This document shows, in pieces, positions 11,563-20,556 of a stretch of DNA of 64,000 nucleotides (positions are counted from its first letter, which is position 1; each line of letters starts with the position of its first letter). The DNA is from Lachancea thermotolerans CBS 6340 (Eukaryota > Ascomycota > Saccharomycetes > Saccharomycetales > Saccharomycetaceae): contig NC_013083.1 of the NCBI RefSeq assembly GCF_000142805.1, forward strand, positions 558,001 to 622,000. The letters run 5' to 3'. The notes beneath the pieces were generated by a model. The model was not told the DNA's origin. It was given only the letters and a program-made list of their open reading frames with translations, and ran no database searches. The translations under genes were made by a program, and so were the position numbers.

Positions 11563-14500
11563 CTATATGAAAACTTCTTCAGACGCGTGAACGCTTATTT
11601 TTTCTCGCCTTGTCGAAAGATCGCTGTACTTCTCTTTCCAAAGCTCAACTTCGCTTTGTAAGTGCAGTATGCGCTCATCTTGATATGTTTTGTCACGCTC
11701 TATCCTCTTCATGTCAATCTCCTGTTTCGCGATATGCTTTTCAAGAGCTGCCAAGCGTTCAATCTTTTCGGACAGCTCATTTGAGAATTCTAGCCTGTCG
11801 TCGTTCGCCATGTTAATGGTTTCTGCTTGCTTTTCATTCACAGCCTTGAGCTCTGCAACTGTCCGCTCTAAAGACTTTGCTCGTTTCATCTCCTCGAACT
11901 TTGAATCGGACTCTTTGGCCACCAGAACCTCCAACTCTTGAACCTTCGAAAGCCATGCTTCCTTTTCAGAAGTGTCCTCAAGTTTGGCTTCTAAGGCTGT
12001 TAACCTCTCGCGTAACTGATTGTTCGACTTACCAAATGACTGGTTCTCTTCATGCAATACAATATTTTTATCTTTTTCAATGGCAAGTTGAGATTTAGCC
12101 TCAGAGACAGAAGCTTGAAGTTGTTCAACGAGCGCTTCGTTTCTATCGTTTTGTTTTCTCTGGAGCTCCATGGACTTCTCGAGGGCAGACACTTTACCAA
12201 AAGCATTTTCCCGTTCTTTTTCGGTGGCGCCAAAAGTAGCTTTAGATTGTTCAAGCCGAGTTTTCAGATCGTCATTTTGATGCTCTAATTGACGCTTTTC
12301 GTCTAAGAGACTTTTAATAGAGTCATTGAGAACCTCAACTTTGCCCTGCAAATGTTTCAGGTTTTCTTCTAACTCTTTCTGAATGGCACTAGCTGCATCC
12401 CTTTCTTCTATTAAAGAGCCAACGACTTGCTCATAATGATTCGTCTGGCTTAGCAAATCATTGATTTTGGCGTCAGAATCAATCTTCAGGCTTTCTAAGC
12501 TATAATTCAAAGATGAGACCTCCTTCTTCAACTCAGTTTCGCCTCTCAGTGACAAATCAAGATCCGCTTTTAATTTTTCGATTTCTTCGAGAAACTGAGT
12601 TTTATCTTCGGCAAGCCTCAAGCGATCTTTAAAGTGTGACAGGTCATCGGTCAAAACTTGGATTCTGGAACACAGCTTGTCGTTGTCAATTGCCTTTTCT
12701 TCGGTCTCTGACTCCAAAGTATTGTTTCGTGTCTCCAGTTCCCATAATTGTTTATCCTTCTGCCTGTTTTGAGATTTCAATCGCTCGATTATAGCTGTCA
12801 TTGTCTTAATGTCATCCTCTGACTGCCTGAGGGCGTGGATTACATCTTTAAGCTGTTCCTCAGTAGCATGTAGGTCATCAATACAGCTTTCATACTGAAC
12901 CTTGTGGTTTTTACTGCTTGTTGCTAGTAGCGCATTCTGTCGCTCTGTGACTTCAAGATCTTTCATTGCCCTAGTTAGTTGTTCGCCCAAGACGACTCGG
13001 TCAGCTTGGTTCTTCTTGACACACTTATTCAAGGCATTGATTTGTTTTTCGGACTCAACAAGAAGGTCCTGGAGCTTGTAGTTTTCCAGCCTATAAAACC
13101 TCAGGTCCTCTTCGTATTTTGATATGCTTTCTCTGTGAGTAAAAATCTCCCGACTTGCTGTATTTGTTCTGTCTCTCAACGGGTACGCAGTCATTTTAGA
13201 TTCCAGTGATTTGACACGTTGCTCACTAGCCTCGTACTTAAGCCGGAAGATGTCAGAGGATGAGTCAGACCTCTGAATTTGTCTAAATTTCGTGTGCAAA
13301 GCAGAGGCTGCGTTTTCAGCATCGAGCCTTGCGATTTTTTGCGCTTCAAGTTGTCCCTTCAAATACTCGACTTCGAGAATTAGTTTTTCGTGGTTAATTT
13401 CTACAGGCTCGATTTGGCCCAAAACTTCTTCCAAGTTCACATTCAAATTAGCATCATTGATAATGCTTTTGAGTTTCTTCAGCTGAGACGACATCGTTTG
13501 TATTTCAAAAGAGGCAGAAGCTAGACGTGTTTCAGTAAACCGAAGTTTAGAAATCAGATCTTTTTTATTATTGATTTCTTTCTCGAGTCGATATGACGTC
13601 TCTCTCAACTCTTGCTTGAGCTCATCACAGGCTTTGTAGATATCTTCTCCGGACACAGAGTGAGCGGTTTGCAGCTCAAGAAGAGATCTGGATTGAGGGC
13701 GACTTGAAGAGCTATCCACTAACCGCTCGTTTAAAAATTTTGTAAGCGACTTTTCCCTCACAAGTTGTTCTTCGAGCGACTGGAACTTCTTCAAGTCAAC
13801 GCTAGAATCCCCATCTTCGCCACTATTAGATTTTGGTTCTTGCAAGGAACGCTTTAGATCGTCTTTCAGGCTGCTACAAGTCTCTTCAAGCTCTTGATAC
13901 CTCTTTTTGTAGCCCGAAGCTTCCTTCCTTAACTCTTTGGCTTCATTCAATATCTTTTCATGCTCTGCTGCAAGATCAGCCCTCTCTTTATTTAGTGATG
14001 CAATTAGTGTCTGATTTTGATCTGAGCGTTCATTTAGCCTTCGCAACTCCTTTTCCTTGGCCTGCAGACCATTATGAAGCTCATTTTGCTCCTTTTTCGC
14101 TCGGTCGACGGTCTCTCGCAAACTTTTGTTTTCTTCAACCAATGAAGTAAGTCTTTTGCTTGTGCTTGTGAATTTTTTCTCTAAACCTTGCAGGCTCCTT
14201 TCTAATTCTTTATCTGAGGCTGATAGCTTTTCCTTAAGTTCGCCGGTAATTCTATCTTTCTCTGAAATGCTGCTCTTTAGTAGCTTAATTTGATCAAGGA
14301 GACCATTTTTGTCGGAGTCCATGTTCTTTTGAGAGCGCTCACTTTTGTCGACTTGTTTCCGAAGCTCTGATATTTTTTGTTCAAGTTGAACCTTCTCATT
14401 TTGCAGACTTTGGAAAGATGAATGTGACTTAGAAGCTTCCTCATTAGAGCGAGTCAGCTCGCCCTGTAGGCTTGCATGTGCCTTTTCAAGAGCCTCCTTC

Positions 14501-17151
14501 TCCGCTGCAAATTGGTCTCGTATTTTTTGGGACTCTTCAAGTTTGAGGTTGAGCTCAGCTTCTTTTGAAGCTACCAGACGTAGATCATTTTGACGCTTTT
14601 CCAAGTTTTCGGTTTCTGCAGCGAGCTTCTCTCTCACCGCTTTCAGTTCTGCAGATATATTCTCCTTTTCCTGCTGCAGTTTTTCGTTCTTTGATTCAAC
14701 TATCTTGAGCTTGGATTCGAGGCTCTTCACTTGCTCAGCAATCTTGCGTGTTTTGGATATCTCCTGAGTAGACTCAAGAAGAGGTTTTATTTTAACGTAG
14801 AGATTAAACCAGTGGTCGCCCATGAGATTGTCGTAAGTCTTGAATGCCGAACTTAAAACCTGTGCAGCTTGTAGCTTCTTGAGCTTGTGGGATGTGCTAC
14901 GTCTAACATTGGAGCCATTAATCATCGCGTTAAGCCTAGACATCATATCAGAGATTCGGCTCTCCTTCTTCGCTTCCAAGGAAGCTAGAACGCCCGCTTT
15001 AAAAAACAGCTTACTGTTTCCAACTTTGAAAACACTAGGGTCTAAGTGAAGAGATGACAAGACTATTTCGCAGTTCTTCTTGGAGTTGTTAGAGAACCGA
15101 TATTCATCTGTGAGAACCTTGTAGCGCTGAAAAAATTCTTTGAAGAAAATACGGTTGGGGTACCCTTCACGAGCAATTCTGATACCTTCTAGCACACCGT
15201 TGCATCGCAGTTGATCCAAGATCAAGCTTCTATTAAAGTCATGGGCTTTCTTTTTATCATTTGGTATGATACAACGAACAAAATGAGGTTCTGTTGAGGA
15301 CAGACGGTCCAAAAGCGAATTTAGTTGACTTCTGTGCCTAATTGATGTCGTTTTAAAAGAACCGCCTCGGGAGTCTTTGTCGTGATAGAATTGTTTTATT
15401 AGATCATTCTCTGAGCTTGATAAGACCTGCAGGAGATTCTCGTGAAGTGGATCTTTGTTTTTTGACAGCCATCCTTCCACGTTATATTCAACATCTCCTG
15501 CATAATGCTTCAAAATAAAACACTTGTCTTTCTTTGACCGCTTAAATTTTGAGGATTTATCGTTGCAAAATGTATCCAACTTCGAATAGAATGACTCGTC
15601 CGTGGACTTTGGCAGAATCGACTCCTCGTCAAGCAAGGGCAAAACGCCTGGGTTTTGGTCCTTCTTCTCGATAAGATCTATGGTAGACTGCAAATCTTTA
15701 CCATAATCGACAAAATTCCATTGGACGTTCTCTTTCAGATATTCGTTTTGTTCCAGGACAAACATGTGGTGGTTGAAAAACTGTTGCAGCTTCTCGTTGG
15801 TATAGTTTATACAGAGCTGCTCAAAAGAATTGTGTTTGAAAATTTCAAAGCCAGCAATGTCAAGGAGACCAATGTAGTTCTCCGTCATAGAGCCGTGGTC
15901 CAAATTGCTGTTGATCTTCTGGACGATATGTGCGAACAAGTTCTCATACAGTGATCTGGAAAGGGAATTTAGAATAAAGCGCGCTTGAAGCGCGTTCTTT
16001 GACTGCGACACCCAATCTTTGCCCGCCTTTGCCTTCGGCCTTAATACTGCAACTTTGAAGTCAACCTCCGTGACGCCCAACAACTTACAAAGAACCTCGA
16101 CGCTGCCACTTATTGATGCTTGCTCAGCTCGCTCAGATACGAACTCAATATTTCCAATATGCAGAATAATTGCTATGCATGTCATCACGGCCTGAACCTC
16201 AATACCAGTAAAACCAACAACATTGAAAGATGTTAGAAGGGTGTGAAAGTCTTGTGTATCGTCGACTCCCGGAATACTTGAGTTCGAGTTGCGCAGGAAG
16301 CCGTAGTCTTTGATTGAGTTTGATTCCAAGCCGTATTTGCGCAAATCTTGAGCAGACATACCAGAAAGCATTTGATAAAAGATATGGTAATTACGCTCTC
16401 TTGGACTTTGTTGAATAATCCTCGATTTTTCCAAAAGGTACCAATCGACGTGCGCACCGTTGATTTTGCCCAGCTCATCGAACTCAATTTTGATGAACTT
16501 TCCAAATCTTGAGGAATTGTTGTTTCGTACAGTTTGTGCGTTACCAAATGACTCTAAAATGGGGTTGCTCTGTAGGATTTTACGCTCAAAACTCTCGTGC
16601 GATGTGTCTGGAGATAGCTTGTCCTCCGAGGTAATTGAGGCGAGATACTGCAGTATTTTTTTGGTGTTCTCAGTTTTCCCTGCTCCAGACTCACCAGTAA
16701 CCAGGATTGACTGATCCCTGCGCTGGCTGAGTAAATTCTGATAGGCTTCCTCGGCGACCGCGAAAATGTGTGGTTTGTTGTCTTCTTTGGGCGATCCGTG
16801 GTAGAGGCTGATGTAGTCCTGTGTGTAAATGCGAATATTGCTATAGGGATTAATTGCAACAAGGAAGAGACCTGAGTACGTGTAGATGTTATCGTCTGCG
16901 TACCTATTCTCAAGGTTATGCAAGACCGAGGGCTCGTTGAGGTGCGTCAGCTCGGACATGTCATCGATGCGATCGAACGTGCCCGGGTTAACGGCGAAAA
17001 CTTGGCCAGCTGGAATTTCCTGTTCACGCCCATCTCGCCGCACAACTGCCCACTTCTCATCTTTGTTTTGTTTGTTTCTCACTGTTTTCTCGCCCACAAA
17101 TTCTGCTTGAACAAACACCTGCTCGGCATCCGGGATCCACACACTTTGCAT
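11563..17151 (-). CDS. MYO1: type II myosin heavy chain (cytokinesis)
   Basis: An 1862-residue class II myosin, expected in the contractile ring at the bud neck. An SH3-like N-terminus precedes the motor domain. The P-loop GESGAGKT is at residues 153-160. Switch I (NNNSSRFGKF), switch II (LDIAGFEIF) and the actin-binding segment are intact, and the converter ends near the KIKPLL motif at about residue 787. The remainder, about 790 to 1850, is a near-continuous coiled coil. The IQ light-chain sites between motor and rod look unusually degenerate (see findings). The length is close to S. cerevisiae Myo1 (about 1930) and the order matches YHR023W. Confidence 0.97.
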   Translation of the reverse strand: MQSVWIPDAEQVFVQAEFVGEKTVRNKQNKDEKWAVVRRDGREQEIPAGQVFAVNPGTFDRIDDMSELTHLNEPSVLHNLENRYADDNIYTYSGLFLVAINPYSNIRIYTQDYISLYHGSPKEDNKPHIFAVAEEAYQNLLSQRRDQSILVTGESGAGKTENTKKILQYLASITSEDKLSPDTSHESFERKILQSNPILESFGNAQTVRNNNSSRFGKFIKIEFDELGKINGAHVDWYLLEKSRIIQQSPRERNYHIFYQMLSGMSAQDLRKYGLESNSIKDYGFLRNSNSSIPGVDDTQDFHTLLTSFNVVGFTGIEVQAVMTCIAIILHIGNIEFVSERAEQASISGSVEVLCKLLGVTEVDFKVAVLRPKAKAGKDWVSQSKNALQARFILNSLSRSLYENLFAHIVQKINSNLDHGSMTENYIGLLDIAGFEIFKHNSFEQLCINYTNEKLQQFFNHHMFVLEQNEYLKENVQWNFVDYGKDLQSTIDLIEKKDQNPGVLPLLDEESILPKSTDESFYSKLDTFCNDKSSKFKRSKKDKCFILKHYAGDVEYNVEGWLSKNKDPLHENLLQVLSSSENDLIKQFYHDKDSRGGSFKTTSIRHRSQLNSLLDRLSSTEPHFVRCIIPNDKKKAHDFNRSLILDQLRCNGVLEGIRIAREGYPNRIFFKEFFQRYKVLTDEYRFSNNSKKNCEIVLSSLHLDPSVFKVGNSKLFFKAGVLASLEAKKESRISDMMSRLNAMINGSNVRRSTSHKLKKLQAAQVLSSAFKTYDNLMGDHWFNLYVKIKPLLESTQEISKTRKIAEQVKSLESKLKIVESKNEKLQQEKENISAELKAVREKLAAETENLEKRQNDLRLVASKEAELNLKLEESQKIRDQFAAEKEALEKAHASLQGELTRSNEEASKSHSSFQSLQNEKVQLEQKISELRKQVDKSERSQKNMDSDKNGLLDQIKLLKSSISEKDRITGELKEKLSASDKELERSLQGLEKKFTSTSKRLTSLVEENKSLRETVDRAKKEQNELHNGLQAKEKELRRLNERSDQNQTLIASLNKERADLAAEHEKILNEAKELRKEASGYKKRYQELEETCSSLKDDLKRSLQEPKSNSGEDGDSSVDLKKFQSLEEQLVREKSLTKFLNERLVDSSSSRPQSRSLLELQTAHSVSGEDIYKACDELKQELRETSYRLEKEINNKKDLISKLRFTETRLASASFEIQTMSSQLKKLKSIINDANLNVNLEEVLGQIEPVEINHEKLILEVEYLKGQLEAQKIARLDAENAASALHTKFRQIQRSDSSSDIFRLKYEASEQRVKSLESKMTAYPLRDRTNTASREIFTHRESISKYEEDLRFYRLENYKLQDLLVESEKQINALNKCVKKNQADRVVLGEQLTRAMKDLEVTERQNALLATSSKNHKVQYESCIDDLHATEEQLKDVIHALRQSEDDIKTMTAIIERLKSQNRQKDKQLWELETRNNTLESETEEKAIDNDKLCSRIQVLTDDLSHFKDRLRLAEDKTQFLEEIEKLKADLDLSLRGETELKKEVSSLNYSLESLKIDSDAKINDLLSQTNHYEQVVGSLIEERDAASAIQKELEENLKHLQGKVEVLNDSIKSLLDEKRQLEHQNDDLKTRLEQSKATFGATEKERENAFGKVSALEKSMELQRKQNDRNEALVEQLQASVSEAKSQLAIEKDKNIVLHEENQSFGKSNNQLRERLTALEAKLEDTSEKEAWLSKVQELEVLVAKESDSKFEEMKRAKSLERTVAELKAVNEKQAETINMANDDRLEFSNELSEKIERLAALEKHIAKQEIDMKRIERDKTYQDERILHLQSEVELWKEKYSDLSTRREKISVHASEEVFI

Positions 17152-17298
17152 TTCCGCGCAGTTTCCACCGCAAGCCGTTCAGGTCTTGGTTCGGTACTTC
17201 AGAACAACCTACCGTAACTGATCTGGTGCTTCTGCTACCTCGAGTATTTGATATGTTTTGTATACAAGAACTCCAGATTAGTTGACATCAGATCATGA

Positions 17299-17306
17299 CC
17301 GGGTAA
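17299..17306 (+). promoter_or_regulatory. Reb1-type site upstream of MYO1
   Basis: CCGGGTAA, about 150 bases upstream of the MYO1 start, matches the Reb1 core and sits where promoter boundary factors usually bind. Confidence 0.5.
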
Positions 17307-17448
17307 CGTCACTAACCAAAGGCGTAATAGCGAAGCGATGCAGCGGTAATCAACTCCTTGTGCTCCAGCTTCAATCCGTTGGCCGCTGTTTTCGTATCGC
17401 ACTGATCTGGGCCTAGGGAATGGGCGCTCTAGGCATTGCTTCATGTCT

Positions 17449-17456
17449 TTTTCGCG
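17449..17456 (+). promoter_or_regulatory. SBF-like (SCB) site
   Basis: TTTTCGCG is the reverse complement of CGCGAAAA, the core bound by Swi4/Swi6 in G1. It is about 300 bases from MYO1. Cell-cycle control of MYO1 or its neighbour is only a guess from one site. Confidence 0.3.
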
Positions 17457-17565
17457 ATCTATTTAAACGGTACAATGTAATGATGATACATGATCTCGCA
17501 AGACTAACGTCGCTATCGAAAAAGAGCTAAACCTTATGTAGTTGACACGGATCTGGGCCGGAAAT

Positions 17566-17733
17566 ATGCTGCTGATCTACGTGGCCCGCCTGCACAAGCT
17601 GCGCTCCTACGAAACAGTTAACAAGAACCAGGCAGTGTTAGAGACTCGCATAACAGCCTTAGGCCTTCCGGACTTAACAAAAGAAAGCCGTTCCTGTAAG
17701 CTGCGGCACGAGTTCCCGACGTTCAGCACGTAG
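17566..17733 (+). CDS. possible 55-aa small protein (uncertain)
   Basis: A short open frame from ATG at 17566 to TAG at 17731-17733. It predicts a protein starting MLLIYVARLHKLRSYE. I do not recognise it. The first 15 or so codons all end in C or G, like the GC-rich F-box gene just downstream, which hints at coding selection, but 55 codons is well within chance. It could be a small mitochondrial or membrane-associated protein, or noise. It lies about 240 bases before the F-box-like gene, on the same strand. Confidence 0.25.
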   Translation: MLLIYVARLHKLRSYETVNKNQAVLETRITALGLPDLTKESRSCKLRHEFPTFST

Positions 17734-17794
17734 CAACTTGGTGACTGGGCTCCGGGATCTCACGATTCAGGTGTTTCCCATGAGGGTATAATTT

Positions 17795-17800
17795 CACGTG
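17795..17800. promoter_or_regulatory. CACGTG motif (Cbf1-type) before F-box gene
   Basis: TTTCACGTGAC contains the Cbf1-preferred GTCACGTG on the minus strand, 171 bases before the ATG of the F-box-like gene. Confidence 0.4.
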
Positions 17801-17970
17801 ACTGTCACTGTAATGATCAGTAATGGGTGCCAGCAATGACAGGGTGCTTAATGAAATGCACACCCGTAAAACAGAGCAACAGAGAGGGTGTTCGAGACGG
17901 TTTCTTGGTGCGATTCGGAACCTTTTTGCCGCGGTGAATGCCGAAATACTTCTCAATATACGCGATTTAA

Positions 17971-19893
17971 ATGTGTGCTCGCATGGAACCCCGTTGCGGG
18001 GAAGTTTGCGAGGAGATGAGCGAAACGGACGCAATGACGGAACATGTCAGTGTATTTACGCCTGTGGGCCACGCAGGAGCCCCACTGCCCCACGACTACT
18101 TCCAAGACGCAGAGTATGGTAACTGTAGAAGCAGCATCAGCAGCAGCACTCAAGACTGGTGCCGCGCAGACCCGGGGAGGTGTTGCGATAACGAGGCATC
18201 GGGCGTAATGTCGCGGCTGCCGACAGAGCTGAAGACACAGATCACAAGCAAGCTGTCTCAGTACGATCTTGTGAATGTCGCCAGGGCGTGGCCGGCGTTT
18301 CGCGAGGCCGCGACGGCGTCCCTGCACGAAAAAGTGGTGGTGGACGCACACTACTCATATCTGAAAGACGACTGTGAGCGCGCGACTTACATTAAAACGC
18401 GCTACAACCTTAAAAAATTTCTACAGCTAGCGGCGACGGGGTGCGAGCCGGGTGCGGGCGTGGGCCCCTTGGTGCGCTCCTTCGAAATCGTTAACCTCCC
18501 TGACGGCATGAGCCATGCTGAGGCCCGTGCACTAGTTTGCGGTGGGCTTCCCGCTATGACGGGGTTGAGCAAGTTCTATTGCGACATCGATGCGCTAGCG
18601 CTACCCCCGCAGATCCTGAAGCTGATGCCCAACAAGCACGAGTTGCAGTCGCTGGCTGTAAACGTGGACTTGCGGCACATGTGCGAAGACTTCGGGCGGT
18701 TCGAGCAGATCCGCAAGCTCTCCGTGTCTCCCTTCTGTGACTCGCGCAAGCTGGCGTCTTTTCTTTCGCAGATCCTGGTGCCTGGAGTTGTCGAAAACCT
18801 CTCGACGCTCCGCATGGCCCGTGAGACAGCGTCGCTGCTCAAAAAAAACGCAACTCAGTCCCTGGTGGTAACGGGATACATGCTTGATAACGGTGCCGCA
18901 CGACCCGATGCCTCCGAGGGTCAGGCTCAGGGCTTGGCGCTGCTGAGTCAACTGGACTTGGACTTCTGGAAGTTTCTGGACCGCATCACGGCGCAGGGCA
19001 CCCGCCTATCCAGCCTCACCAGTCTAGAGGTCGATGACGTTAACGTGGTTCCTGAAGACTGCGGCCGCGTGGCCCGCGGCCTGGCGTTGGACAAGCTGGA
19101 GTTCCTCTCGCTCACAAACGTACGCGAGTTCCAGGTGCTGCCCGCAGTGGACTACGAGGTGCGCGACTTCACCAGCCTGGCGCTGGAGCATTTGCGGCCC
19201 AGTTTCCTGCTCGGGGTCGCGCCGCGACTCCGGTGCCTGCGGAAGTTGAAGCTGGACTACCGCGAGCCCATCATGGACTCCGGCCCAGAATTCCTGCGTC
19301 TGCTGAAGTCCGACGCCCACACGGCGCTGGAGGAGCTTGACGTTTCCATCCATTGGGACGAAACCAAGCTGGCGATGTGGCCCAGCTGGCACGCACTGGC
19401 ACGGCGCTACGTGGCAGCGATCGCCGCGTATGGCGCATCGCTCCGGAAACTGTCGCTGGTCGCCTATCAGGATTCCAAATTCTACGAGCAGCCTAAGCGA
19501 ATCCCAGCTGACCTGCTACCTCAGTTAGCGGCCTGCAGCTCCCTGCGCAGCTTGCGCGTCCACGGTGAGTTCATGCAGCTTGCCGGCAGCCCAGGCTCGC
19601 TTCTACCGTTAATTGCGCAGCTGCGCCACTTGCAAGACTTAGACCTCGTTGGCAAGACAGCGCCGCAGCACATGGGTTTGATGGTCGTTCACGACGGCGT
19701 TCTGGACCGCTGGTACCGGGTAATCCACGTTGCCATCGCCCTGGCCCGAGCAAACTCGTCCTTACGCTTGGTGCGTGTCGACAAGTGCTTATTCGAATGC
19801 CGCCGCGACGGCACGGTCACGCCGCGCACCACAGACTCCGACGCCTGGTTCGACGCTCGCACTCGCGTGCAAATGTCGGCTGGTGACTTCTAG
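17971..19893 (+). CDS. F-box-like protein with leucine-rich C-terminus
   Basis: A 640-residue protein that I cannot name. At about residues 80-120 it has an F-box-like segment: MSRLPTELKTQITSKLSQYD followed by LVNVARAWPAFREAA. This suggests a Skp1-binding substrate receptor of an SCF ubiquitin ligase. The rest is rich in leucine and contains irregular LxxLxL stretches (LRKLKLDYREP, LEELDVSIHW, LRSLRVHG, LQDLDLVGK), consistent with degenerate leucine-rich repeats. No membrane segment is seen. Several ATGs near the N-terminus (17971, 17983, 18016, 18034) leave the exact start open. Codons are strongly GC-ending, unlike MYO1. I recall no counterpart between MYO1 and YHR022C in S. cerevisiae, so it is an extra gene here or one lost there. 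Confidence 0.8.
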   Translation: MCARMEPRCGEVCEEMSETDAMTEHVSVFTPVGHAGAPLPHDYFQDAEYGNCRSSISSSTQDWCRADPGRCCDNEASGVMSRLPTELKTQITSKLSQYDLVNVARAWPAFREAATASLHEKVVVDAHYSYLKDDCERATYIKTRYNLKKFLQLAATGCEPGAGVGPLVRSFEIVNLPDGMSHAEARALVCGGLPAMTGLSKFYCDIDALALPPQILKLMPNKHELQSLAVNVDLRHMCEDFGRFEQIRKLSVSPFCDSRKLASFLSQILVPGVVENLSTLRMARETASLLKKNATQSLVVTGYMLDNGAARPDASEGQAQGLALLSQLDLDFWKFLDRITAQGTRLSSLTSLEVDDVNVVPEDCGRVARGLALDKLEFLSLTNVREFQVLPAVDYEVRDFTSLALEHLRPSFLLGVAPRLRCLRKLKLDYREPIMDSGPEFLRLLKSDAHTALEELDVSIHWDETKLAMWPSWHALARRYVAAIAAYGASLRKLSLVAYQDSKFYEQPKRIPADLLPQLAACSSLRSLRVHGEFMQLAGSPGSLLPLIAQLRHLQDLDLVGKTAPQHMGLMVVHDGVLDRWYRVIHVAIALARANSSLRLVRVDKCLFECRRDGTVTPRTTDSDAWFDARTRVQMSAGDF

Positions 19894-20556
19894 AAGCCGG
19901 CGGCAGGCACAGCGGCGATGGCCGTGGCACATTTGTCGCATAGGCACTGCAGGCGTTCCCGGCGAAAGTCCGTCCTGTACAGAAGCATGTGCATGCGTCG
20001 AAGCATTATCAATGCACAATGTGGTATCTCGCGTGCTGCTCGTATGTTGCGGCTGTTCACGTTTCTTTTCTCTAACTGCGCCGCCACGTAAGCAAACAGG
20101 ATAAGTGTCACGTAGCCGAGTTCCTCCGACACCCAGGGCTGGTAGATTCCCCGCGCTTGAGGCTCGAAGTGGTAGCAATATGTCAAATTTCGTTGCGAAA
20201 GCCCGCCGAGAGGCCTGGCTGGTGACTGGGAAAGCAGATTCAGCACATGAAAAATTGGAAATAAATAAAAAAAAAAAGGAACGGGCAGGGCCTTCCATGG
20301 AAGCATTAGAAAAGCAGCTTGCATAGAACACAACATTTTTCGACGTAACTCAAGAACAATCGAAGCAATCTGAAGCTTTGATAACACTGCAAAGAAGCGC
20401 TGAGCTTTTCACCAGGCAAGCAAAGAATTGATATATTAGGCAAGCACGAAGAGTGTACGCTCGGCGTTCGTCTCACCTAATAGTGCACACCCGCTAGAAC
20501 CTCAAGCCACTCAGTACCTCACAGCTTAGCGCCGCACCACAGCGCATCGAAGTACA
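19894..20556. other. intergenic, no gene seen
   Basis: A spacer of 663 bases between the F-box-like and GTPase-like genes. It has an AT-rich tract with an A11 run near 20265-20277. Open frames on both strands lack good starts or are by-products of that tract. Confidence 0.5.

Larger units (their letters stand above)
17152..17970. other. MYO1 / F-box divergent spacer
   Basis: A spacer of 819 bases between divergent genes. It holds a Reb1-type site (17299-17306), an SBF-like TTTTCGCG (17449-17456), a CACGTG (17795-17800) and a possible 55-codon ORF at 17566-17733, each listed separately where useful. Confidence 0.5.

Noticed and set aside
19890-20387. Minus-strand frame with a hydrophobic N-terminus
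   Set aside because: The hydrophobic run comes from a poly-A/T tract, the frame lacks a good ATG at its start, and it abuts the 3' end of the F-box-like gene.
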